Source: Propionibacteriaceae bacterium
GTDB lineage: Bacteria; Actinomycetota; Actinomycetes; Propionibacteriales; Propionibacteriaceae
Assembly (NCBI GenBank): GCA_009781325.1
Contig: WQYJ01000070.1
Span: 1-9,360 of the forward strand
DNA length: 9,360 nucleotides
Direction of reading: 5' to 3'
A program made the translations under genes and the position numbers. The notes below the pieces were generated by a model that saw only the letters and a program-made list of their open reading frames with translations, was not told the DNA's origin and searched no databases. The first letter of the stretch is position 1; the number at the start of each line of letters is the position of its first letter. Positions 1 to 5,851 of the stretch are shown piece by piece.

Positions 1-189
1 ACAACCCAAGACCCTACATCGCCCCCCGTCATCCTGCCGCCAGGCAGGACCCCCGGCAGCCAACCTAAGGACTAGAGCAAGCAAGCACAACCCAAGACCC
101 TACATCGCCCCCCGTCATCCTGCCGCCAGGCAGGACCCCCGGCAGCCAACCTAAGGACTAGAGCAAGCAAGCACAACCCAAGACCCTAC
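1..189. repeat. 86-bp tandem repeat, about 2.2 copies
   Basis: Units at 1-86 and 87-172 read as identical, and a third copy breaks off after 17 bases (173-189), where an inverted palindromic element begins. The window opens exactly at a unit boundary, so more copies may lie to the left. Each unit holds one forward palindromic element (20-64 and 106-150) with core CCTGCCGCCAGGCAGG (33-48, 119-134), a 6-bp stem with a GCCA loop. The rest of the unit is a spacer with GCAAGCAAGC. No open reading frame or RNA gene is recognisable. Perfect identity between units suggests recent amplification or continuing homogenisation. It lies downstream of the 3' end of recN. Confidence 0.93.
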
Positions 190-235
190 GTTGGCTGCCG
201 GGGGTCCTGCCTGCGGCAGGATGACCGAGGGGGCG
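190..235 (-). repeat. Inverted copy of the palindromic intergenic element
   Basis: This roughly 46-bp stretch is the reverse complement of the element in the 86-bp units. It differs in the loop (GCA instead of GCCA; core 206-220) and in a few bases at the GC-rich end. With the forward copies it forms a head-to-head arrangement that could fold into a long hairpin, as in REP/BIME elements of other bacteria. It might impede transcription leaving recN (minus strand), but there is no U-tract, so a standard terminator is not supported. Confidence 0.85.
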
Positions 236-270
236 CAGATTGACCTGTGAGGGCGCAAAACGACCTGGGG
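231..270. repeat. Degenerate 20-bp direct repeat
   Basis: Two adjacent 20-mers, 231-250 and 251-270, share GGGCGCA, then an A, then GACCTG in the same register and differ mainly in the middle and at the end. The first overlaps the end of the inverted palindromic element. It lies only 12 bp beyond the recN stop codon. Function unknown; it may be the remnant of another short repeat family. Confidence 0.6.
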
Positions 271-282
271 GGCAGTTCGCAC

Positions 283-1980
283 TTAGGCAGACTTCATCAG
301 ATGAGCTTGATCGACAAGTTCTTGAGCATGAGCTACTGAGGATTCGCTGTGATCCAGTCCGCCCATCATTCGCGCCAACTCAGCTAAACGTGCTTGCCCA
401 GTGACGTTTTCCAGACCTGAAGCTGTGACCTCCCCGTCTTCGGTTTTCGTCAGCACGTAGTGAGTATCAGCAAAAGCAGCAACCTGAGCAAGATGGGTGA
501 CGACGATCACCTGACCTTGGGCTGCAAGACGTGCCAACCGATGCCCAACATGAAGTCCAACCGCGCCGCCAATTCCCGCATCGACTTCGTCAAAGACAAA
601 GGTCTGATCAGTGCCGGAATCCGCAAGTACGACCTCAATAGCCAGACGCACCCGGGACAGCTCTCCCCCGGAAGCGACCTTTCCCAAGGGTGCCGGCTCA
701 GTCTCCGGATTGGCGGTGAAAAGCATAGCCACGGCGTCTGCCCCCCACGGCCCAAGCTCACCGGTTGGTGTCACGACGAACTCTAGGCGTGCGTACGGCA
801 TGGCAAGTGCTGGAAGTTCCTGGGTTATCTGGGCACCAAGTCTGGCTGCAGTCTGGGTTCGCAGTGAAGTGATCCTGCCGCTGTGATCATTAAGTTCCTC
901 GTTAAGGGTGATCAACCTAGTTTCGAGAGCGGCAATCCGCTCATCTGAATCTGTGAGCTGAGCAAGACGGGTTTCTGCATCCCGAGCCCACGCCAGAACA
1001 GCCTCGGTGTCTTCGCCGTACTTCCTGGTCAAGTACTTGAGTTCGGCGAGCCGTGTTTCGATCCACTCCAAGCGAACTGGATCAGCCACCAAGTCAGCGA
1101 GATAACTGGAGGTCTTACCGGCAAGATCCGCAGCCAAAGCGGATAGCTCGCTGGCCTGATTCACCAGCTCTTCGGCGCCTGGGTCATGGTTAGCAGTCGC
1201 ACGCAGGGCCTTGTGGGCAGTAGCCAGCAGCGACAGAACAGGCAAAGACTCGGAGTTCTCATCATCCCCAGCCAGGGCAACGATGGCACCATAGGCATGG
1301 GATCTCAGCTCATCAGCATCTTGGAGACGTTTGGCTTCCTCTTCCAGGGCCGTGTCCTCCCCCTGCGTGGGACCCACTTTTTCAATCTCTGCCAACCCGA
1401 AGGCCAGCATATCCGCTTCCCGGGCCCTTTCACGGGCTGAGTTCTGCAGATCTCCCAGTTCAGCTTCTAGGACTTTTCGCTGATCAAACCTGGTTCTGTA
1501 TTCGTCGAGTACGGTTGCCAACTCGGGGCCGGCAGCCCGATCGAGCACCTGGCGCTGGCGTTCAGGTGTCGAGAGTCTCACTTGCTCAGATTGGCCATGG
1601 ATCGTGACCAGATCGCAGCCGATTTCGTAGGCTGCAGCTTGGGTTGAACTCGCTCCCCCGATCCAACTGCGGGACCGCCCGGCTGCCGTCAAGGCCCGTG
1701 TGATCAAAAGCTCGTCGTCTTCGACCATCCCTCCGACTTCCTCCACCTCGGCGCGAATCTGATCAGAGAGGTGAATGAAGCGTGCTTCCACCTGGGCCTG
1801 ACCCTGGCGGTTTCTTACTACTGATGAGTCAGCCCTCATCCCAGAGACCAAACCTAACCCGACGACGACCATGGTTTTTCCTGCGCCGGTTTCTCCGGTG
1901 ACGACAGTCAGACCAGGCCCTGGCCGCAAGGTGGCTTCCTCGATCACCCCAAGTTGTTGAATTCTAAGTTCATTGAGCAT
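283..1980 (-). CDS. recN: DNA repair protein RecN
   Basis: SMC-like ATPase of recombinational double-strand-break repair, 565 aa, a normal length for RecN (E. coli about 550). The N-terminal half of the ATPase head carries Walker A GETGAGKT (residues 29-36). The middle (roughly 160-370) is rich in Glu, Ala, Leu and Arg, as expected for coiled-coil arms. The C-terminal half carries the ABC signature SGGELSRVR (from 437), Walker B FVFDE (461-465) and the VVTH switch histidine (H496). The start lies 9 bp after the nadK stop with no clear Shine-Dalgarno, so translation is probably coupled to nadK on one transcript. nadK-recN adjacency is typical of actinobacteria. No LexA box was seen in the 9-bp gap. 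The gene is intact; repeats begin 12 bp beyond its stop. Confidence 0.97.
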   Translation of the reverse strand: MLNELRIQQLGVIEEATLRPGPGLTVVTGETGAGKTMVVVGLGLVSGMRADSSVVRNRQGQAQVEARFIHLSDQIRAEVEEVGGMVEDDELLITRALTAAGRSRSWIGGASSTQAAAYEIGCDLVTIHGQSEQVRLSTPERQRQVLDRAAGPELATVLDEYRTRFDQRKVLEAELGDLQNSARERAREADMLAFGLAEIEKVGPTQGEDTALEEEAKRLQDADELRSHAYGAIVALAGDDENSESLPVLSLLATAHKALRATANHDPGAEELVNQASELSALAADLAGKTSSYLADLVADPVRLEWIETRLAELKYLTRKYGEDTEAVLAWARDAETRLAQLTDSDERIAALETRLITLNEELNDHSGRITSLRTQTAARLGAQITQELPALAMPYARLEFVVTPTGELGPWGADAVAMLFTANPETEPAPLGKVASGGELSRVRLAIEVVLADSGTDQTFVFDEVDAGIGGAVGLHVGHRLARLAAQGQVIVVTHLAQVAAFADTHYVLTKTEDGEVTASGLENVTGQARLAELARMMGGLDHSESSVAHAQELVDQAHLMKSA

Positions 1981-1989
1981 TGCAGTTGT

Positions 1990-2886
1990 CTATCCGCGCC
2001 CTCGCCAACCCTCGATGGGCAAAGCAAACTTCTTCACAAGACGGGATGTGAAGGGCTGCTCAGACAACCGGGCAACCATCAGATCATGGGGATACCGGCG
2101 TATCTCCAACCGTGATCCGGGTGTCATATCAACAACTCTGGCTCCATCACAGCAGACGATTCCCGGCACCTCTCCGAGGAGTTCCAGACACACACGCGAA
2201 TCGGGGGCCAGGACCATCGGGCGCGCAAATAAGGCATGGGCCGAGAGTGGCACAACCTGGTAGGCCTCCAGTTGGGGCCACATCACCGGGCCACCCGCAG
2301 AGAATGCGTACGCTGTGGAGCCAGTGGGAGTCGAGACGAGAATCCCGTCGCATGCCCACTGTGAGACCGGCAGGCGGTCAATGGAGACTAGGCAATCGAT
2401 CATCTTCATTCTCAGGGCTTTTTCGAGGGAGACCTCATTGATTGCCACGGACTTCCACACTGATTGATCGGTGTTCGGTGTGAAAAGTTCCACCTCAATA
2501 GTCATGCGGTGTTCGAGAACGAAATCCCCTGTCACCACATGCTTAACCAACTGAGGCATCTGTGACATTTCTAACTCAGCCAGGAACCCAACATGGCCAA
2601 GATTGACACCCAAGACCGGGATATCCGAGGCCAGTGCACGCTCTGCAGCGCGCAGGATCGTACCATCACCGCCGAAGACCACCACGACTTCTGCACAGGG
2701 CAGGGTTTCGTCTGTGATGTCAGCCAACTGTGCATGAGGCACACGAGCTTGGATTTCCTCGCGGGCTCCCGGCACAACCAAGCACTCAACATCGTCCGGC
2801 AGTTCCTCAATGAACTGGCAGGCAGCATCCAAAGCAGGAGCACGCCCTGTGTGAATCCACACAGCAATCCGTCGAGTAGTTGTCAC
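1990..2886 (-). CDS. nadK: NAD kinase
   Basis: Cytosolic ATP (or polyphosphate)-dependent NAD kinase making NADP, 298 aa, the usual actinobacterial size. Diagnostic motifs: GGDGT at residues 72-76 (phosphate binding and catalytic Asp), GVNLGHVGFLAE (93-104), the NE pair at 150-151, and CDGILVSTPTGSTAY (179-193) of the NAD-binding C-terminal domain. The start is GTG at 2886: an in-frame stop lies 4 codons upstream and the overlapping ATG at 2888 is followed at once by TGA. There is no Shine-Dalgarno, but a TAGCAT box ends 6 nt before the GTG, suggesting leaderless translation. It heads a nadK-recN operon. The adjacent divergent gene is the nicotinamidase pncA, so both sides of this intergenic region serve pyridine nucleotide metabolism. 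Confidence 0.97.
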   Translation of the reverse strand: MTTTRRIAVWIHTGRAPALDAACQFIEELPDDVECLVVPGAREEIQARVPHAQLADITDETLPCAEVVVVFGGDGTILRAAERALASDIPVLGVNLGHVGFLAELEMSQMPQLVKHVVTGDFVLEHRMTIEVELFTPNTDQSVWKSVAINEVSLEKALRMKMIDCLVSIDRLPVSQWACDGILVSTPTGSTAYAFSAGGPVMWPQLEAYQVVPLSAHALFARPMVLAPDSRVCLELLGEVPGIVCCDGARVVDMTPGSRLEIRRYPHDLMVARLSEQPFTSRLVKKFALPIEGWRGRG

Positions 2887-2892
2887 ATCACT

Positions 2893-2921
2893 ATGCTACT
2901 GGGCTGCTCCGACATCTAATA
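2893..2921 (-). promoter_or_regulatory. Putative nadK promoter(s)
   Basis: Reading the minus strand, TAGCAT (2898-2893) is followed by exactly 6 nt and then the GTG start at 2886, which would place transcription initiation on the start codon. Its -35 region is poor (TATTAG, 2921-2916, 17 nt upstream). Alternatively TATTAG itself is a -10 box, paired with TCGACA (2945-2940) inside the neighbouring repeat at 18-nt spacing, giving a leader of about 23 nt. Both are visual matches only. Confidence 0.5.
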
Positions 2922-2931
2922 GCCCAATCCA

Positions 2932-3127
2932 CAGATGTGTGTCGAGGGACGCAGAATCCCACCCCCGGTCATCCTGCCGCCAGGCAGGACCCCCGGCAGC
3001 CGACGTAGGGACTTGGGAAAAGATCTGTGCCACAGTCCAAACATTGGCCGCCGGGGGTCCTGCCTGCGGCAGGATGACCGGGGGTGGTTAGGTCCCTTTT
3101 GTCATGTGTGCCCTCGACACACATCTG
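2932..3127. repeat. MITE-like composite inverted-repeat element
   Basis: The ends are perfect 17-bp inverted repeats, CAGATGTGTGTCGAGGG (2932-2948) and its complement (3111-3127). Nested inside is an inverted pair of the same palindromic element found at the left edge: forward arm about 2959-3003 (core 2973-2988, GCCA loop) and inverted arm about 3045-3087 (core 3059-3073, GCA loop), separated by about 40 bp of unrelated sequence. The total is 196 bp with no coding potential and no transposase. The flanks (CCAATCCA before, GTATGAGA after) show no obvious target-site duplication. It sits between the divergent nadK and pncA promoters and could form a large cruciform or hairpin. Alternative reading: the 17-bp sequence is a duplicated operator or promoter segment serving both genes. 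Confidence 0.8.
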
Positions 3128-3170
3128 GTATGAGATGATTACTTCATTCATTTTTTCAGAGAGGATACCC

Positions 3171-3725
3171 ATGGGACGCGCACTCATCATTGTGGACGTG
3201 CAGAATGACTTTTGTGAGGGGGGATCTCTTGAGGTTACTGGGGGCAGTGCGGTTGCGCAGAGGATCAGCGATTATCTCACCGATCATGACTACGACATGA
3301 TTGTGGCGACCCGAGACTCGCACATCGACCCGGGAACACACTTCTCAGAAAAACCCGACTTCGTCGATTCCTGGCCGCCCCACTGCCGTGTTGGTTCCGA
3401 GGGCCACAAACTTCACCCCAATCTTGTCGTCGATCTCGATGCAGTAGTTGACAAGGGATTTTATTCAGCTTCATATTCAGGATTTGAAGGAGTCGATCCC
3501 TGGGGCCGCAGCCTTGATGCCTTATTGAAGCTCAAAGGAATCACTGCCGTCGACATCGTCGGTATCGCAACCGACTACTGCGTGAAACAAACAGCCCTGG
3601 ATGCTGCTCACCTGGGGTATACCACTACTGTCTATCTGGATCTGACTGCTGCAGTCAACCCCGACAACCTTGATCTGCTGAAAGCATCACTGTGGGTAGC
3701 AGGGGTTACCCCCAAGAACTCCTAG
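3171..3725 (+). CDS. pncA: Nicotinamidase / pyrazinamidase
   Basis: Cysteine hydrolase that deamidates nicotinamide to nicotinate for NAD salvage; in mycobacteria this enzyme also activates pyrazinamide. It is 184 aa, against 186 in M. tuberculosis PncA, and aligns along its length (ALIIVDVQNDFCEGGSL, SWPPHC, YSGFEGVD, VGIATDYCVKQTALDA). The triad is present as D9, K95 and C137, and the metal ligands as D49, H51, H57 and H71. The ATG at 3171 is chosen because family similarity begins there and GAGAGGA lies just upstream; the frame stays open to 3084 but that extension runs into the repeat element. A TCGACA inside the repeat (3114-3119) may act as a -35, but no convincing -10 was found. It converges on tlyA and the two stop codons overlap by 4 bp. 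Confidence 0.96.
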   Translation: MGRALIIVDVQNDFCEGGSLEVTGGSAVAQRISDYLTDHDYDMIVATRDSHIDPGTHFSEKPDFVDSWPPHCRVGSEGHKLHPNLVVDLDAVVDKGFYSASYSGFEGVDPWGRSLDALLKLKGITAVDIVGIATDYCVKQTALDAAHLGYTTTVYLDLTAAVNPDNLDLLKASLWVAGVTPKNS

Positions 3726-4450
3726 CCCTGTTTGGCTAGCGTAAAGAGACAGAAGAACTCTTGGTTGCCTTTTTCACCAGTCAACGCGCTGGGGGCTGAC
3801 CATACCAACTGCCATCCCCACGAGTTCGCGCAGCTAACTACCCGGTCGATGCCCTGTTGGCGTACCTCATCATTGATGACTACACCGCGGGAATCCAGGC
3901 CCTTGCGTCCCACTTCGAACTGAGGTTTGACCAGGATCAGCGCGGAACCTTGATCCGACAAAACTGCAGCAAGCCTCGCCAGAATCAGTGTTAACGAGAT
4001 GAAGGAAACATCAGCAACAATGATGTCGACTGGAATTCCTCCGACATCCTCCAGACACAGATCACGCAGATTCAGTCCCTCATGAACCACGACCCGAGGG
4101 TCATTGCGAATACTGTCATGGAGTTGGTCGTGCCCGACATCGACGGCATAGACCGTCGATGCCCCGCGCTCAAGAAGAACCTGGGTGAAACCACCGGTCG
4201 ATGCCCCTGCGTCGAGAGCACGCCCAGCAACTCGCATCGATGAATCGTCGAGGGCATGAATCAGCTTATATGCAGCTCGGGACACGTACGGGTCAACGTC
4301 GACGAAGATCGTCGTAGACTCCCCCACCGGCATCGATGCCTTCGGGTTGTCAACCCCAGTCACTCGTACCCGAGAAGTCTCTAACAACTGGCGGGCATGA
4401 CTACGTGAACGGGCTAATCCCCGTTGAACTAGGGCAAGATCAAGACGCAT
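3722..4450 (-). CDS. tlyA: TlyA family 16S/23S rRNA 2'-O-methyltransferase
   Basis: SAM-dependent rRNA ribose methyltransferase, 242 aa. The mycobacterial enzyme modifies both subunits and is needed for capreomycin sensitivity. An N-terminal S4 RNA-binding domain (about 1-50, RLDLALVQRGLARSRSHARQLL) precedes an FtsJ-like fold with the SAM motif LDAGASTGGFT (79-89). The K-D-K-E tetrad is K62, D147, K175 and E231, each seven residues below my recollection of the M. tuberculosis residues K69, D154, K182 and E238. The interdomain linker reads DPYVSRAAYKL where I recall the M. tuberculosis protein having RAWVSRGAHKL. The start overlaps the 3' end of the upstream 56-aa gene by 11 bp and has no strong Shine-Dalgarno, suggesting translational coupling. 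It ends tail-to-tail with pncA. Confidence 0.96.
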   Translation of the reverse strand: MRLDLALVQRGLARSRSHARQLLETSRVRVTGVDNPKASMPVGESTTIFVDVDPYVSRAAYKLIHALDDSSMRVAGRALDAGASTGGFTQVLLERGASTVYAVDVGHDQLHDSIRNDPRVVVHEGLNLRDLCLEDVGGIPVDIIVADVSFISLTLILARLAAVLSDQGSALILVKPQFEVGRKGLDSRGVVINDEVRQQGIDRVVSCANSWGWQLVWSAPSALTGEKGNQEFFCLFTLAKQG

Positions 4451-4610
4451 TATTCGGCGAACTTAAAAACTGCTGGAGGGCGTTCTGTGCTTCCTTGAGC
4501 ACCTGCGGATGATCCTCGAGAGGTTGGCCAACAAGGCCCGCAACCTTCTGCAACACCTCATCCACAGCGGCGTCACCAGTCATCGGGGGCTGGGAATTCT
4601 CAGAACTCAT
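4440..4610 (-). CDS. Small conserved actinobacterial protein upstream of tlyA (Rv1693-like)
   Basis: A 56-aa open frame begins MSSENSQPPMTGDAAVDEV and ends LSSPNNAS. It is acidic, with no signal peptide or membrane segment. The middle (about 15-50, DEVLQKVAGLVGQPLEDHPQ and onward) looks helical and amphipathic. It overlaps the tlyA start by 11 bp. In M. tuberculosis the gene just before tlyA, Rv1693, is a hypothetical of about the same length, so this is probably its counterpart by position and size; I could not align the sequences. The ATG lies exactly 6 nt after a TAGAGT -10-like box and has no Shine-Dalgarno, so the mRNA is probably leaderless. Function is unknown. Its usual upstream neighbour, the HAD phosphatase, lies about 4 kb away here. 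Confidence 0.8.
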   Translation of the reverse strand: MSSENSQPPMTGDAAVDEVLQKVAGLVGQPLEDHPQVLKEAQNALQQFLSSPNNAS

Positions 4611-4616
4611 GGCATA

Positions 4617-4646
4617 ACTCTACTGGGCAGTCCGGGTTTTTGCCGA
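4617..4646 (-). promoter_or_regulatory. Putative promoter of the 56-aa gene and tlyA
   Basis: On the minus strand, TCGGCA (4646-4641), an 18-nt spacer and TAGAGT (4622-4617) are followed by 6 nt and the ATG at 4610. This geometry starts the transcript at the start codon. The -35 match is moderate (4 of 6). Confidence 0.5.
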
Positions 4647-4669
4647 TTGGCCAGCTAGGCTGATATCTA
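4640..4669 (+). promoter_or_regulatory. Putative promoter of the GNAT gene
   Basis: TTGCCG (4640-4645) and TATCTA (4664-4669) at 18-nt spacing face the GNAT gene and give a leader of about 34 nt. It overlaps the oppositely facing promoter of the 56-aa gene, so the two would compete. A TAGATG at 4696-4701, 8 nt before the ATG, is a weaker alternative. Confidence 0.4.
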
Positions 4670-4709
4670 AGACATCACCCAATGTTTCTTTCTCCTAGAT
4701 GGGCCCACT

Positions 4710-5237
4710 ATGGACACACCGCTGGTCTTCATAAAGCCGAGCATGGATCACATCGACGAAATAGCGTCCTTTCGCTGCGAGATGCTTGAGTCCGGCGGAC
4801 CTTTTCATGGGGTGAACGGGCTGCAGGTCTATGAGAATCTTTGTGAGTGGATTGAGTACTGTCAGCGCTTAGAAGACCCCGAGAATCTGCCACCTGATCG
4901 AGTGTTAGCCGAGCAGTTCATGTTGGTACGCGAAGGTGAACGCCGAATCCTAGGGATGGCCAATGTACGCCACGAACTCAATGACTATCTTCGGGAGTAC
5001 TCGGGCCATATCGGGTACGGAGTCCGTACCTCAGAGCGAAATCAGGGATACGCCAAGGCCATGCTCTCCATGTGTCTGGCCAGGTGCGCTGAATTGGGAA
5101 TTGACCAGGTTCTGGTCACCTGCACCACCAATAACGACTACTCCAGGAAGACGATTCTGGCTCATGGAGGAGTCTTTGAGCGTACGGCCCGCGAGGGTGA
5201 GAAGGTCACAGAACGCTACTGGATCACCGTGAGCTGA
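4710..5237 (+). CDS. GNAT-family N-acetyltransferase
   Basis: Protein of 175 aa with the GNAT fold, probably cytosolic and acetyl-CoA dependent; substrate unknown. The N-terminus (VFIKPSMDHIDEIASFRCEM) resembles the FxxPS-type start of predicted acetyltransferases of the COG3981 kind. The acetyl-CoA-binding motif A follows a beta strand (HIGYGVRTSERNQGYAKAML, residues 100-119): R110-N-Q-G113-Y-A115 is the R/Q-x-x-G-x-A/G loop. The C-terminal part (VLVTCTTNNDYSRKTILAHGGVFE, 134-157) matches the usual motif B arrangement, with the conserved N before the final helix. The ATG at 4710 is preferred over the one at residue 12 because it completes the first strand. No clear Shine-Dalgarno. It stands alone between the tlyA block and the biotin genes, with a separate promoter on each side. 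Confidence 0.88.
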   Translation: MDTPLVFIKPSMDHIDEIASFRCEMLESGGPFHGVNGLQVYENLCEWIEYCQRLEDPENLPPDRVLAEQFMLVREGERRILGMANVRHELNDYLREYSGHIGYGVRTSERNQGYAKAMLSMCLARCAELGIDQVLVTCTTNNDYSRKTILAHGGVFERTAREGEKVTERYWITVS

Positions 5238-5263
5238 ACCATTCCCGTGTTGACCACTAGGTA

Positions 5264-5278
5264 TTGAACATCGTTCAG
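5264..5278 (+). promoter_or_regulatory. BioQ-type operator upstream of the TetR gene
   Basis: TGAAC-ATC-GTTCA (5265-5277) is a perfect 13-bp palindrome. It matches the TGAAC-N3-GTTAC type of site described for the TetR-family biotin repressor BioQ of Corynebacterium. It overlaps the putative -35 box of the adjacent TetR gene, so binding should repress bioQ-bioN (autoregulation). Confidence 0.8.
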
Positions 5279-5293
5279 TGATCAGCCTAGACT
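5264..5293 (+). promoter_or_regulatory. Promoter of bioQ-bioN (leaderless)
   Basis: TTGAAC (5264-5269), an 18-nt spacer and TAGACT (5288-5293) are followed by 6 nt and the GTG start at 5300, which places transcription initiation on the start codon. The -35 hexamer lies inside the operator. Confidence 0.68.
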
Positions 5294-5299
5294 GAGAAT

Positions 5300-5851
5300 G
5301 TGAATCTCACCAGGGATCAGATCGTCACCGCAGCTCTGGGCATCCTCGATGCCTATGGCTTACCTGATGTGTCTATGCGACGGATTGGATCCACCCTCGG
5401 GGTTCAACCCAGCGCTTTGTACTGGCACTTCACCTCCAAGCAGGAACTCCTAGCAGCGATGGCAGAAGTCATTCTTGGCGACCTTCCCCAGTTCAGCCAT
5501 GGTGACTTTTCCCGGATTGCACCGTGGGCAGCCCGTTTCCATGCCCTGCTGACACGTCACAAAGACGGGGCAGAACTGGTGTGGTCTGTGCTATGCCTGG
5601 GAACATGGGAAGACAGTATCGGATACCAGGTCGAGCAGGGTTTGTGCGCTTGCGGAGTCAGAGCAGAATTCGCCCGCACCGGGGCTGCGGGTATCTTGCA
5701 TCTGGTTCTCGGGCGGGCCTTCGATGACGATCAGCGTGCGCAAGCCGTCCGTCTGGGCGTGGTGTGTGAGCCGGACTCATCCGATCGCGCACAAGCACTC
5801 GATGATGCCATCGCCATCTTTGTTGCTGGCTTGCAGGCGCGCTCATGTTAA
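5300..5851 (+). CDS. bioQ: TetR-family regulator, probable biotin repressor BioQ
   Basis: TetR repressor of 183 aa. The N-terminal DNA-binding domain begins LTRDQIVTAALGILDAYG and contains the helix-turn-helix at about residues 25-46 (SMRRIGSTLGVQPSALYWHFTSKQELL). The rest should be the ligand and dimer domain, which is not recognisable by eye. The assignment as BioQ rests on context: it overlaps bioN by 7 bp, stands upstream of bioY-bioM, and TGAAC-N3-GTTCA palindromes lie at both promoters. In corynebacteria and mycobacteria, BioQ represses biotin genes, probably through BirA-dependent biotin sensing. The GTG at 5300 is chosen because it gives the canonical TetR N-terminus; the ATG at 5298 is out of frame. 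There is no Shine-Dalgarno, consistent with a leaderless transcript. It could instead be another TetR that regulates this importer. Confidence 0.85.
   Translation: MNLTRDQIVTAALGILDAYGLPDVSMRRIGSTLGVQPSALYWHFTSKQELLAAMAEVILGDLPQFSHGDFSRIAPWAARFHALLTRHKDGAELVWSVLCLGTWEDSIGYQVEQGLCACGVRAEFARTGAAGILHLVLGRAFDDDQRAQAVRLGVVCEPDSSDRAQALDDAIAIFVAGLQARSC

Noticed and set aside
1..189. CRISPR-like array
   Set aside because: The 86-bp units are identical over their whole length with no variable spacers, and each contains its own palindrome; no cas gene is present.
190..282. Rho-independent terminator for recN
   Set aside because: A strong hairpin can form in the inverted element, but no run of T follows it on the minus strand, so termination is not supported.
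3084..3170. Longer pncA with a 29-residue N-terminal extension
   Set aside because: The extension would translate part of the repeat element, while PncA similarity and a plausible ribosome binding site both start at 3171.
5235..5239. Third BioQ site (TGAAC near the GNAT stop)
   Set aside because: Only a half-site; no GTTCA follows at 3-nt spacing.
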